A stretch of DNA of 64,000 bases from Plumapathes pennacea (taxonomy: Eukaryota > Cnidaria > Anthozoa > Antipatharia > Myriopathidae). Every line of letters starts with the position of its first letter. Within the stretch, counting starts at the first letter, position 1. A program made the position numbers and the translations under genes. Below the pieces are notes generated by a model, which did no database searches, was not told where the DNA came from, and saw nothing but the letters and a program-made list of their open reading frames with translations. The DNA lies in assembly GCA_964036295.1 (NCBI GenBank), contig OZ038462.1:2115501-2179500 (forward strand). Reading direction: 5' to 3'. Below, in pieces: positions 11,913 through 22,975 of the stretch.

Positions 11913-12237
11913 TCTATATATTGAGTAACACCAATACAGTTTAGGAGCGCTAATATAGATCTGGAGTTTCTTGTTTGATTTGCAGAGGAAAGGTTACGAT
12001 AAACGGGCGCTACTGCGTAGCACTAATTGGGACGGGTTGAATGTCCCACAAAATACTTTTTTCTGTCATTGGTAGGTATTGGTTGGGCGAACAGTTTGTA
12101 AGAAATATCTCGGCGTACGCGGATAAAAGTTTTAACACCCGCTCTCTCCATGCACTCATGACACTCCTAAACTTTTTCATCCCTAATTTCTTGTTTGACT
12201 TTAAGCAATCAATACTATCAACTCTCTTAACACTGCT
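11913..12237. other. Intergenic, no gene seen
   Basis: Open frames on both strands at 12010-12262 are short, without recognisable residues or splice support. Confidence 0.4.
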
Positions 12238-12735
12238 CATACATTTCGTTCAGGGCAGATGAGGAGAATTAGGTGATCTCTTGCTTGGGTTCAAGCTGGT
12301 CAGACTATCATGCAATTCTACCAACACTGCTCATACATTTTGTTCAGGGCAGGTTGGGAGAATTAGGTGATCTCTTGCTTGGGCTCAAGCTGGTCAGACT
12401 CTCAATTCTAACACTACTCATACATTTTGTTCAGGGCAGGTTGGGAGAATTAGGTGATCTCTTGCTTGGGTTCAAGCTGGTCAAACTCTCAATTCTCATA
12501 CATTTTGTTCAGGGCAGGTTGGGAGAATTAGGTGATCTCTTGCTTGGGTTCAAGCTGGTCAAACTCTCAATTCTCATACATTTTGTTCAGGGCAGGTTGG
12601 GAGAATTAGGTGATCTCTTGCTTGGGTTCAAGCTGGTCAAACTCTCAATTCTCATACATTTTGTTCAGGGTGGGTTGGGAGAATTAGGTGCTTGGGGATT
12701 GAAGGGCTGGTTTCTCTTGCAGGTCACGCAGGGGA
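12238..12735 (+). repeat. 78-bp tandem repeat (minisatellite)
   Basis: Six units start with CATACATT at 12238, 12332, 12419, 12497, 12575 and 12653. The last three spacings are exactly 78 bp; the first two are 94 and 87 and diverged. 78 is a multiple of 3, so a frame stays open on the plus strand through all units and would repeat a 26-residue peptide (ILIHFVQG...). There is no start context, splice support or homology, so I treat it as non-coding. Confidence 0.9.
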
Positions 12736-14888
12736 AGTGCTCTGTAGTTTCATCGAAATGGTCGCTTCATCTGTGGGTTGATGCATGATCTCGATAACTG
12801 GCCAATCAGCGCGCAACACGTCACGTTGGATTATTGGAGTAAAGGGGAAGAAGCACTTGAGGCTGGTTGTGACGTAGAGGGATTGGGGACTAAAAATAGG
12901 TAAGGCAGGTATTTTAGTTACATCTGAATATGTCGTGTCAAAAAATTCAAGGCTGTATTGGGATCCCGACAGGAAAAAAATGGAATACAAAGTAATGGCA
13001 GGCAAATTGGTAAATTTCGTTTTGCACTGAGATCAAGATACGCGGCGTGAAATTGCGCGCAGCAATAATTGCGCCGTGTGTTCATCGGATATTGCGTGCA
13101 ACATTGTGAGCCGAGTGTCCATCCGATAACACGTGTAACATTGCGTGTAACATTGTGCGCCACACGTACCCTTCGAGACCGGCGCCGTTGCATTTGCGCG
13201 GCACTGTATTTCGTGATCACGCAAGATGATGTTTACATAAACTATATCATGATTAAAGTTTCCGTACAAGAGCTAACACTAATTCAGAGCGTCTCCGTGA
13301 TGCTCAACGTCTCGGATTTAATCAAATACATTTCGTCAAATGTCGTGACCATCCTTCTTGTCCAAACCACTCAGTTTATCCGCTTCCTTTTAGTGTGTAT
13401 TTTCCCAGCTGCCAGTTCATAGTTGTTAATTGGTGGTTTACGATTCGTGTCCTTTCATAGCGCTTGCCGCGTCTCAGATCTCACTTGTCAACTAAATAGA
13501 ACTTTTCACTCACAAAATAACTGTTTTTATAACCTAATAGATGTTCTTTACGCCGTGATGTCGGAGTATTGTATGAAACAAAGCTTTTACTGGAATTTCT
13601 TGTGATATATATATATATATATATATATTTACTGAGTGACAAATTCTTTTCTCGCCCACACCTACACGTTTGCATTCGTAAACGCTCTCCAAAGTATATA
13701 TTTTCGTAAAGCAGCCATGGCTTTAGACGTGCTTCATGACGTATATTTTCGTAAACGCTGACCTCGCCGAATCGGACCCAGTCTGTGATACCGCTTTGGC
13801 TGCCTCCGAGCTTGATTACGTACACACAGGTTTATACTGTTCTGCTGAATGTAGAGGCCGACTATATTAGAACGAGACTTATCCTTGCAATGTTAGTCCC
13901 ACCTGTAACCACTAAACCATGCTTATATAACTAAGACCTCGCGTTCGACCAGGACGTGCGATCTCTTGGTGGGATAATTTTACCGCTCAAATTGTTCTTC
14001 CAGAAGAGTTATCAAGTTATCAAGTTATCTAATGTGCATGCACAATGCACGCATGTTTTTAGCGCCGCTTTTGGAATCGTTTGGGAGTTGTCGTGTGGAC
14101 TACCAATAATTGCGTTTTAGATTTTAAAAAATATGCGTTTACGAACGTAAATGTACACTCAGTATATACGTGTGGACGGGACCTAAAAGTGTGCAGTGTT
14201 GATAAAGCAGAATTACGAAAAAATTATATCCACTAACTGAAGTGTTCGAGAAAGGATTATTTGGTTGTTACAAGATTATTAGGTGGAAAAAAAATCGCAT
14301 TGATATCTTCCAAAGTGCGAAGAAAAAGCAAATTTACCTCAGTTCAAGGTTTGTTTGCATCTATCTAATAATACTCGAAAATTGATAGGAAAAACGGTTT
14401 TTGCAAAAATGAAGTGGTTCAGCTGCAATATTTGACAGGCGGACGGACCGTACAAATAATAGGATTCACGCCAATTTACATTAGCATAGATTACGATCCA
14501 TCTCCGCAAATTGAATCCTTTTACAATTTTACGTTTTAGTACATTAACTCGAAACGGCGCATAAGTTTATGGAATAATTAATTGATGTACTTTCCTTTTA
14601 TTGGCACAAGCTAGCAATAGAACCATTTCGTTCAAAGATAAGAATGAGTTCTCGTCAATATCTTTTTTTACCAAAATTTGGAACAGTGACATGCAGTTAT
14701 AGGTTAACATTCAAAAGAGTTTTTTTATGAATGAAAAATAAAAGAATTAATAAATCGTCTTTCTAAGGGTGCAATATCCTAAAGGTGATATTACTGAACA
14801 TATACGTGTATACAAACATATGGATATTGAGTTATACATTTCCACGTTAGATATAATTACTTGCTGCTTTCAGGATATACGTGTTACT
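12736..14888. other. Intergenic with AT microsatellite and repeat fragments
   Basis: No gene supported. An (AT)n tract lies at 13605-13628. Around 13690-13760 the motif TATATTTTCGTAAA occurs twice, and 14088-14185 carries GTGTGGAC motifs typical of a dispersed repeat also seen at 55550 and 59820. The 3' UTR of the next minus-strand gene should lie at the right edge; AATAAA on the minus strand occurs at 14597-14602. Confidence 0.45.
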
Positions 14889-15959
14889 TTATAACACTCG
14901 GATTCTCTTTGTTTGAGTCTTTGAATGGTTTTGGCGAGTTTTTTTAGCCCGCTTTTGCGAAGGCGTTGCTCGTCGGCAGCCTGCAGCGATTTCTTTCAAC
15001 CCTTGACGGTAGTTTTGGTTAAATATAAAATAAATAAAAGGATTCAAGGCAGCGTTAGAATGCACGATAAACTTGGTTGCGAAGAAATATCGTGCATAGA
15101 AACATGTCAAAATGAAAAGGGAACAGAAAGCTAGGATAGTGAATGGCATGATGCAAAAGATAAACAGCGCTACAACAGTGACGACTTGTTTTAAAACATG
15201 CTTGTTTTCCCTCTGTCTTCGTTGTCTTTCCTGATTTGTCTGGTCGCCTGGGATTCGCTGACAGAGTATTTCAGCCGCGATCAACGAGTAAAATACAACC
15301 AGAAGAGCTACAGGAATGACTGTTAAAGTTACCAGCACGAACACCGCATAATAGCGCTGGGTTGATCTCGAGTCAAGGGCCGGCTCCCATTTGCTAATGC
15401 AAAATGTTTGATTTCCATCAGAGACAACTCGAAACGTGTAGAAATACGGTGAGTGAATGATTAGAGCTATAACCCATGTCAGGAATATTATCCACCGTGA
15501 CTTCTTGGGGGTGATTACGGGCGGGTTTAGTGGAAATTTTACCGCATAGAACCGGTCAACCGCTATCACTACCAGGCTTTGAATGGATACGGCGGTGGAG
15601 ATGTCCTGAAAAAGACTGATCAATTTGCACAAGATATCGCCAAAGAGCCCTCCAACGACCCAACTCATGCGGCCCAGGAATACTTCACTGATCTCCTTCG
15701 GGAAAGCGAAAATAGGGAAGAGAAGCCCCGAAACCGCCATGTTTGCAATGAAGAAGTTGGTCGTCGTACGCATTCTCTTCTTGCGGTAGATAATCGCCAC
15801 GACCAAAGCGTTCGCAACGAGAGATGTAACGAGGATGAGGCAGTAGAACGTTGTTTTAATAACTCGGGTCTCTTGGCTGTCCGTTACAACTGGACAGTTC
15901 GTTCCTAATTGCGCCTTCGTCGAGTTGTTCATCGTGATCTGTTGTGGTCCCGACAACAC
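14889..15959 (-). CDS. Class A (rhodopsin-like) GPCR, neuropeptide-receptor type
   Basis: Single-exon seven-transmembrane receptor, 356 aa from the first ATG. A second ATG at 15932 gives the start MNNST, matching the MNNSS start of the paralogue at 61426, so it may be the true start. Visible landmarks: N1.50 in LVANALVV, Cys before TM3 (DILCKL) paired with Cys in loop 2 (TFCISKW), DRF for DRY, and NPFIY at the end of TM7. Two canonical residues differ: the TM2 acidic residue (usually LAVAD) is Gly in MAVSG, and TM6 reads CIMP rather than CWLP. The C-tail is strongly basic. It resembles small invertebrate neuropeptide receptors, but ligand and G protein cannot be predicted. Confidence 0.93.
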   Translation of the reverse strand: MLSGPQQITMNNSTKAQLGTNCPVVTDSQETRVIKTTFYCLILVTSLVANALVVAIIYRKKRMRTTTNFFIANMAVSGLLFPIFAFPKEISEVFLGRMSWVVGGLFGDILCKLISLFQDISTAVSIQSLVVIAVDRFYAVKFPLNPPVITPKKSRWIIFLTWVIALIIHSPYFYTFRVVSDGNQTFCISKWEPALDSRSTQRYYAVFVLVTLTVIPVALLVVFYSLIAAEILCQRIPGDQTNQERQRRQRENKHVLKQVVTVVALFIFCIMPFTILAFCSLFILTCFYARYFFATKFIVHSNAALNPFIYFIFNQNYRQGLKEIAAGCRRATPSQKRAKKTRQNHSKTQTKRIRVL

Positions 15960-17308
15960 TCCACCCTTCCTGTCAAGAGTTCTTCCACCGCGCGGTTGAA
16001 TTCAGTGACTTAATCAAATAGCAGAGGGAAAGGCGACAGGTTGATTGGTAAATACGACGACCTTATTTGCTCTTTCTTCCTCCGCTATTCGTGGGGATGC
16101 CTGAAACAATCAGAGTTCAACTCGTAGACAGCAAATAAAACTCGTTTAGCATATGGTGTTGAGCCATGTGATTGTGTATTCCTGCAGCTCGAAGTTATAA
16201 GCCCTAAAACTTATGAGACAAGAGTAGTTCAAGCAAGGTGTCAATTTGATGTGACCCCCTGTGCACCTGTTATCGCAATTTAAACTCGGGTATAAATGAA
16301 TTCGGCCGTTGCAGTTGTATTAGAAGCCTACAGTTCACAAATTAAAAAGAACCCTGTACTGCGCGCAATATAATACTTCTAAAAATAATTATTTTATGTA
16401 AACTTAAGCAAAGAGGCGGATGCTTTCATTTGTCAAAATGAAATAGTAATTTCACAAATAAAATTATTATCTCGGCGAAAGAAATTATCATTTACTTTTC
16501 ACAAGACTCAAAAGATGTTGTCAGAGGGATGAATTTTATTGGTTGGCGCTTCTGAAAGCGTGAATCCTTTGAAATAGAGGGTGTGATAACAAGTCATATA
16601 ATTTGAAGCAGTTCGAGCTGTCTTAATGTGACACTTTTTTCATTATTGTTAGTGCTTACATCTTTTTGGCCAATGAAAACCTGACAGGCTCGATTGAGGT
16701 GTTCACGAGTTGAAAGTGTAAAATCTAATCAATCCAAGTATCCCTTATTTATGTACTCAAACTCGAAGCTGTTCGGACATTTTTTAACTCAATAGCTCCT
16801 TTATCTATACCACAAATAAACGATGGAGAGTACTTCTAAAGGCGCCGATACACTGTCGTTTATTCGCTACAATTCAAAATTAAAAGCTTGTAATGCGTTT
16901 TATTGAGATGTAATCGCGAAAGAGAAATGCTCGAGACATCACTGGATATTCCATTTCTCGTGGCGCTTACAAAAATGGCCGATTTTTTTCTTTTTGCACC
17001 TGTCTCTCTGTTTACTTATAAATAGAAACCACGAACAGTTTGAAAACTATCAACTTGTGGAAAGCGTTCTTTAACCCATGTTAGTGAATTCGTACATTCT
17101 TGTGTAAACTAGAGGTGCAGATTCGGTGCAAGAAACACATTAAATAGGCCATTTCCGAGATGCCTTTATTTCAAGACACTCCTTTGTAAGGTATTACACT
17201 GCAGAATGTAGATCTGGTGTTATCTTTTTCATGCATTTTATATAAGTGGAGTGCGATTTATGCTTGAAAACGTGACTGTTTCGCAAACGAGACTTGTCAG
17301 TTTCATTC

Positions 17309-17380
17309 AAAAATCCTAAAATAACTATTTTCCTCTATTTATTAAAATAAGCAGAGGAAAATATCATTTTAGGATTTTTT
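17309..17380. repeat. Hairpin 1 (AAAATCCTAAAATA arms)
   Basis: Imperfect inverted repeat with arms beginning AAAATCCTAAAATA and ending TATCATTTTAGGATTT; the inner stem is TTTTCCTC / GAGGAAAA. Confidence 0.7.
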
Positions 17381-17444
17381 GAAAAAATAGTTGCTTTTTC
17401 GAGGCCTAATGCATTAGGCCCCGAAAAAGCAACTATTTTTCCCC
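17379..17444. repeat. Hairpin 2 (AAAATAGTTGCTTTTTCG arms)
   Basis: Near-perfect inverted repeat of about 64 bp centred on the palindrome GGCCTAATGCATTAGGCC. It directly abuts hairpin 1 and both share the word ATAGTT/AACTAT. Confidence 0.75.
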
Positions 17445-18600
17445 GTTATGGCATTCCGTCTACTCTAAGCCGGACTAAAGCGCAACTTTTTGAAAACGCT
17501 CTCCAGAGTGGAATTTTGAAAACTGCTTTTTCCAGTAGTCATGACAGAAGTTTGACTGAAGCTGCAAGCAGAAGACACTCAAGTCTACTAGAAAGCCCCC
17601 CCCCCCTCTCAAAAAAAAAAAAAAAGAAACGGACGTGGGATTGCGAGTTATTATAATTACTCTGTACTGCCTATTCCCTCCCTCCGTCTGTTGTCAACAA
17701 TGGATTTCCAAATAAAGAAATAAAGCAGTTGCGGTTCTCCAACTTTGGTCATGATCAAGGTGACTGAGTGTTACAACGCAGTTCAAAAAACAATATAAAG
17801 TTGTTGTAGTGGTTGAGAAATGAATTGCCAGTCGATCTGATGCATTTCAGAACCATTATCACGGAGGTTTTGGTAAAGCGGTTCAGCGAAAGTGGAGGCC
17901 CGCGGAAACGGATGCGAACTTCTACATACTTATACTAAAATTGAGCAAATTCTAAAATGTGACTTTTAACCAGTTTTACAAATTCGCGAGCTCACAGCTG
18001 CCTTGATGATTTATTGAGGCCCCATTTACACTTGAAAACTATTTCGGATTCAAAGTAAACCATCCGGATACAAACTGTTTCCACTTTCGATTTCAGATTC
18101 GTTTTCTGTCCGGAGTCACAAACACTAGTGTAAACGCTTTCACGAATCCGGAAACAAATGTCTAGAATCCGGATAAATTTGCTCTGGAACCGGCCTGATT
18201 CTTCTTCAAAAGCGTGGAATGCGTCTGGGACGAACTTTCCCACGCCACGCCACGCCCACACAAGATGCGTGCGCAGACATCAATACGTCATGTGCTTTAA
18301 GTACGTTGCGGAGGGTTGTGCCTAGAAGGACAGCCGCGCAAGACTGAAAACGAGTTTAGACCCTCCCACGACCGAGAATCGGACGATGTCGGTAAATCCA
18401 AGATGGCTGTCTTCTGTGTATTTCATCAAACAATGAAATGAACAAGCCTTATCGAGTTAAGTGAAACAATGTACGCTGTCTTTGGATCGTTTTCAGTCTA
18501 GGCACAACCGTTGCGGAGATGGAGTTACCCCGGGAGGGAGGGGGGGGGAGTTACGCGCTGTTCATTTTGTTACACTTATATTTGCTTCGATCCCGTCCAG

Positions 18601-21104
18601 TTCTGTAGCAGTTGTAGCGCGCCTGGCAGGTTTAGATGTGTTCTCGTACAACTTGACGGCGGGTACAGCGTGTGACCAGATACAGTTCCACTTCAAAACC
18701 GTCGCTTCTTCTGGACTGCTTGTATTCTGCAGTGGAACGAACGGCAGTTCCTTTAAAGTGGACATACTCGATGGAGAACTGCGGTAAGTAGCAAAATGTA
18801 GTCAGTTTTCTGTGTTTTAGAGCAGCAATTCTGGTACGGGTTCGAGTTTGTAGAATCCATCAAAGTCTTTCAAGGTATGATCAAAACTTATGCAGAAAAA
18901 TATCCACCTAACAAGAAGCAAATCCTTTATGAAATGGAAGTCGGCGGCACCAGTCGTGTCATGATTGGGCGGAGAACTTCTGGATTTACAGAATTACTCA
19001 TTTCAGCTACATTAAAGAAATGGATTCCATATAAAGCGATGGGTCTGTCTCAAAATCACGCATTTTTCTTGGTAAGATATTTCGGGTTAATTAATGAATA
19101 CCACTTTTTCTGATCCAGTAAGTGGCGATAAATAATCCATTTTTGAAGGCCTTCTTAATTCCAACTATGCGACATTTTCTCTTTAATTTTAAAATGATCG
19201 ACACTTTGACAACTTGAAGTTTCGAATTCCTTGTCGTGTGCGACAGTTGAGCGGCGTTGAATAATCCCTGTCGTGCTTCCTTCACAGTTCGCTCACATTT
19301 GGGTAGAGGCAAATCTTTCTTAACATGCCACACAGCTGGTGAAAGGAAAGTCGTACATTGGTATCTGACAGGATCCTCTACTGAAAGCTTGCAATCATCG
19401 CGTTACAGAGTTGTTGTGTTTTTTTAGACATATTCCTGTTCAAAAGTATAAAAAGGAAGGAAGTGTATAAAAGAGTCGCTATTTTGATGACCAGGATAGT
19501 ATTCAAAGGGTAAAGGTTGAAATGGGTGAGCCAGAACAGCCAGTACAACCAACAATGGAATAATAATTCTTGCATGCTGTGTTCTTCAGAGTGACTGTAG
19601 CTTTGATGCCGGGTTACTATACAGCTGCTACAGTTGGCAGTAAGCTGAATGACAATAAGTATGTCAAACTTGATATGCTTCACCCTCGGAACATTCTGGC
19701 CATAACTCTGGACAACACAAAAGTTAATTTACCAGACAAACGTCTGCAGGCCCTTCATCTGACCAGTGCTTTGTTTCTTGGTGGACTGCAACAGAGTGTA
19801 ACTTATGGAATTGCAAACTTTACTGGTTGCTTCAAAAATCTCTGCATTGGCAAGCCATGTGTGCAGGTAACTACAATAGTTAATCCTGATGGAGGGTTAT
19901 GCCTGGCTGTATTGCACAGTTCTCAAAATCCAGAGCAAAGTAATTCAATTTTCCATACATATTTTTTACCTGTCCCCAAAATTGCTAGTCCTTATTTGTG
20001 GCCTTTTGCAATACATCGCAAAACCATAACCACAGCCACACTAGTATAACAGACAAAAAGACAAGAATATTTTAATTTAGTATATACCACACAAGTGAAT
20101 AGTGCTTTTCGCGCGCTCTGATTGGTTCCTCAATCTCGGAATATCAAGTACTATTCACCTCCTGGCGGCTTCCGGTAAAACAAAATGGCGCGCGAACCCA
20201 ATTTTTGCCCACTTTCGTCGGAAATAAAATAGCTATTTGGGAGTTGGCTATTAAACTTGTGTGGTATATACTAAAACAATTATTCGCCTCAATGTCGGTG
20301 AATAGCGGTGGATATTTACCTCGCCGAAACGGCTCGGTAAATATCCACCGCTATTCACCTCCACCTCGGCGAATAATTGTTAAATATTCCAGACTCAAAC
20401 AGTTCGTTTCACACCCTGATGGAAACATTTAATCAGAAGGACAAATTTACTTGCAGATTCTTGAACATGCAATGAGAAGGAAGTGCCAATCGTGCTTGGA
20501 AGTGGCTCTGCCAGGAGGCTGCGTGTTTCGTCTAGCCTTCTTAGGTTTTGTCACTTCAAGGTCGAGTGCAAGGTACCACAGTGAGAGCAACCATAATTTT
20601 GTGCTGCAATTTAACTTCCGCACATACCAACAGGATGGCTTCTTGGCATTTAAAGTGATGGACAAATCAGTAATGTACCTCGCGCTCAGGTCTGGTTGTT
20701 TTGAATTTTACCACAACACATTAGTTTCTCGCTCTCTGATTGGTCGATTTAGCGTGGTAAATAATTTGTTTTTTAGAATACCTATTTTGTTTGGTCCGCT
20801 GTAAGTTCAATTATTTCTCTTCTTTTCCGGTTTCAGGTCTAACTCCAGCCTTAATGTTGTGTTATTAGTTGTGGAAGCAGCTTCGATCCGTTTGTTGGTG
20901 CATGGCGTTGTTAGAACTCTGCCCCGCTTGAAAAACAAAGATAAAATAAAACAACAACAACAACAACGAGAAAGAAGAAAAAGCAGAAAAGGAGTGAAGC
21001 CTGGTATAAATGCTGGCTACACATTCAGTATGTGGACAGGAGACTTTTCGATTGGTGGTGCCAGAACATGCAGAAACCCGTATATGTTCAATTGGTTGTT
21101 ATGA
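18601..21104 (+). CDS. Laminin-G-domain protein (partial model)
   Basis: Exons 18601-18783, 19590-19866, 20457-20689 and probably 20837-21104 join in phase. The first two give a convincing LamG domain: FKVDILDGELRV, then VGSKLND, LAITLDN, LFLGGL and a closing FTGCFKN. Exons 3-4 start another LamG-like strand pattern (HNFVLQFNFRT, QDGFLAFKV). They end in a Lys/Gln-rich tail after a CAA repeat and a TGA at 21102. The donor at 20690 (GTCTGG) is weak, so the last junction is tentative. The 5' end is unresolved: a hydrophobic stretch upstream of 18601 would be a good signal peptide, but an ATG at 18520 is in a different frame, across a G-run. Likely extracellular; no specific family can be named. 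Confidence 0.6.
20077..20276. mobile_element. MITE with TTTAGTATATACCACACAAG ends
   Basis: Perfect 20-bp terminal inverted repeats flank a 200-bp non-coding element in an intron of the LamG gene. One end recurs at 46890-46996. Confidence 0.8.
20276..20382. mobile_element. Foldback element abutting the MITE
   Basis: Palindrome with arms AACAATTATTCGCC / GGCGAATAATTGTT and a stem around GGTGGATATTTACC. The same arm is fused to the MITE end at 46890-46996, so the two pieces probably belong to one composite element. Confidence 0.75.
20693..20780. mobile_element. Solo end of the foldback family seen at 45000
   Basis: Contains TTTTACCACAACACA..TAGTTTCTCGC and CGTGGTAAATAA, matching 44990-45050. 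It lies in the last LamG intron. Confidence 0.55.
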
Positions 21105-21222
21105 TATTCATTAAGTTTCCGTTACCCAATTTTGGTAAAATTTGATTGGAGCAACGGACTGAGGGGACATCCTGCCAAGCGTTTATCAGGCTCTCGCCGT
21201 GTTGAGTTTGGTTACTAAGTAC

Positions 21223-21247
21223 AAAAAAAAAAAAAAAAAAAAAAAAA
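21223..21247 (+). repeat. Poly(A) tract
   Basis: 25 consecutive A residues downstream of the LamG gene. Confidence 0.9.
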
Positions 21248-21608
21248 TAGAGCGAAGCGGGTTGAAATTAGGATGTGAATAGCAGCCGGATTTTTCAAAG
21301 ATGGCCGGGAGAGCTAAAGTGACGTTGTGATGCGGGAACTGTTAAATTATTATTGCACATTCATTTCCTATTAGTTGTTTTCAAAGAGTTTACACTTTAT
21401 ATTCATCAAACCATTGCAGACTCGTGTAGATGCGTTCAGTGCTATACTTTTATACTGTTACATCAATCCCGGTACTCGTTCTCGTCCATTTCTGGTCGTG
21501 TTTTATCGTTTCTATTACCTTTTGTGCCGTTTTTAATAAGTGTTCTTGTAAGTCCACTCGCTGCATCCTGTTAAATTATTTAGGGCGAAACGGCTCGCGC
21601 AGTGTGAG

Positions 21609-22015
21609 CCCGGGGGGTGGGGGGTGGGCTGGGGGGCACTCGTTATAATTTTGGGTGGGGGTGTGCCGCCCGGTCCTGTCAGACCAAAATACCTGATTTT
21701 CTATACCCTATTTCAGACCTGACTCCAAAATGTATACCCTATTTCAGACGTTTGTTTAGAGATTCTTTTGTTCTTTTGCAACGATTTCCGCCCTGTGTTT
21801 TCTTCCATTTGCCGTGCAATGTCCGCGGCGACATATTTCTGTTAAAAAGTCATACCTATCCCAAACCAAAAAGACAGAATCGATACCCTATTTCAGACCA
21901 AAAAGGCAAAATCGATACCCTATTTCAGACTAAAAATGCTTGAAAACAATACCCTTTGGGGCGGCACATACCTATATGGCTTATATATGGGAGTACCCCC
22001 CCCCCCCCCCGGGAG
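21609..22015. mobile_element. G-run-bounded element, copy 1
   Basis: Starts CCCGGGGGGTGGGGGG and ends GGGAGTAC followed by a C-run and GGGAG, so the ends are inverted G-rich arms. Inside, TACCCTATTTCAGAC occurs four times. The same end design is seen at 58481-58936. Confidence 0.65.
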
Positions 22016-22408
22016 TGTGAGTGACTTGTAATGTGCCCATTTTGAGACTGCGACGCTTTCTGAGTTGGTTGTGACTTGCCGTTGACCAAACTATGTTCAT
22101 TTTTTAATACACGTATACGGCAAGCAAACTAGCGTCTGAGAGGCAGACAATTCATGAAATGGCTTCTGATGTTATTATAAAGTTTCGTATACAGTCTCTG
22201 TGATTGGCGGTGCGTACGTACTTGGCTTTGGTTTTCGACGGCTCTACTGTTTTGAGTTTGTCCAAACAGTAGAACTTTGTTGGCCATTTATGAACTAAAG
22301 CAAACCCGATCTGCTCACTCAAGCAAGCAATTTCTCGCACTGCTGATTGTTTTCTTGGTGTGACCGTTCGTGATTGGCGTACTTTGACTCATCCGAAAAC
22401 CGCTTTTT

Positions 22409-22427
22409 GTGTGTGTGTGTGTGTGTG
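22409..22427 (+). repeat. (GT)n microsatellite
   Basis: About nine GT dinucleotides, 170 bp upstream of the 7SL RNA gene. Confidence 0.85.
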
Positions 22428-22522
22428 ACTCAAATTTTTAATTTATTTCATTTTCGTCTTTACAATAATCATACAAATCATACAATTGATAGTCGTCTGG
22501 TTCTTCACACCTTCCTGAGTGA

Positions 22523-22530
22523 TGACGTGG
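22523..22530 (+). promoter_or_regulatory. CRE/ATF-like site upstream of 7SL
   Basis: TGACGTGG about 70 bp before the 7SL start. The human 7SL promoter depends on an upstream ATF/CRE site, so this is a reasonable candidate. A second related word, TTACGTCA, lies at 22583-22590. Confidence 0.35.
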
Positions 22531-22593
22531 CTCAGCATGGGAATGAGGCTCAAAACAATGTCCCAGTAGGTAAATTTCTCCTTTACGTCATCA

Positions 22594-22888
22594 ACCGGGT
22601 GTTGTGGCGCGCACCTGTAATCCAGCTACTGGAGGTTGGGGTTGTTGAATGGCTTGAGGTCGGGATTCCTGAGGTCCGTTGTCCTATGTCGATCGGGTGT
22701 CCACGCTAAGTTAGGCGTCAATATGGTGACTTGGGAGGAGTCCTGGCTCACCAGGTTGGTTAAAGAGAAGCGCACGGCCCAGGGCGGAAACGCAGCAGGC
22801 AAAAGCTCCCACGTCAAACAGTAGTGGGATAGCACCCGTGAATAGGTGGCGGTTCTCAGCCCGTTCAATACAGTCGAACTCAACTCTT
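22594..22888 (+). ncRNA. 7SL: Signal recognition particle RNA (7SL)
   Basis: RNA scaffold of the signal recognition particle, which targets secretory ribosomes to the ER. The sequence aligns along its whole length with the metazoan 7SL pattern. The 5' Alu domain opens CCGGGTG..GTGGCGCG and has CCTGTAATCCAGCTACT. The S domain has GATCGGGTGTCC, AGTTAGGCGTCAATATGG and CCAGGTTGGTT. The SRP54-binding loop is GGCGGAAACGCAGCAGG, followed by AGTAGTGGGATAGC.CCGTGAATAG. Length is about 295 nt, as expected, and it runs into a T-rich pol III stop at 22887. CRE-like upstream words fit a pol III gene with an external promoter element. It appears intact; a 7SL pseudogene cannot be excluded without expression data. 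Confidence 0.93.
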
Positions 22889-22975
22889 TTTTTTTTTTTT
22901 TCTTTTTTTTTTTCTTTTTCTTTTTATTTCGGCTGCTTTTTTTTTTTCTTCTAATTCTTCTTCTTCTTTCTCTGA
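22887..22975 (+). terminator. T-rich pol III terminator tract
   Basis: Runs of 10-14 T separated by single C residues directly after the 7SL RNA, far longer than the four T needed to stop pol III. Confidence 0.7.

Larger units (their letters stand above)
15960..18600. other. Intergenic with two adjacent hairpins
   Basis: No gene supported. Apart from the two foldbacks at 17309-17444 there is a C-run/A-run junction at 17597-17625. A GTGTAAACG-type dispersed repeat at 18015-18190 creates a spurious minus-strand frame. The 5' end of the LamG gene may lie in 18400-18600. Confidence 0.45.

Noticed and set aside
12273-12788. 171-codon frame with a 26-residue repeat
   Set aside because: Fully explained by a tandem repeat whose unit is divisible by three; no start context or homology.
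22626-22883. Frames on both strands around 22.6-22.9 kb
   Set aside because: They lie inside the 7SL RNA gene, whose RNA features are far stronger evidence.
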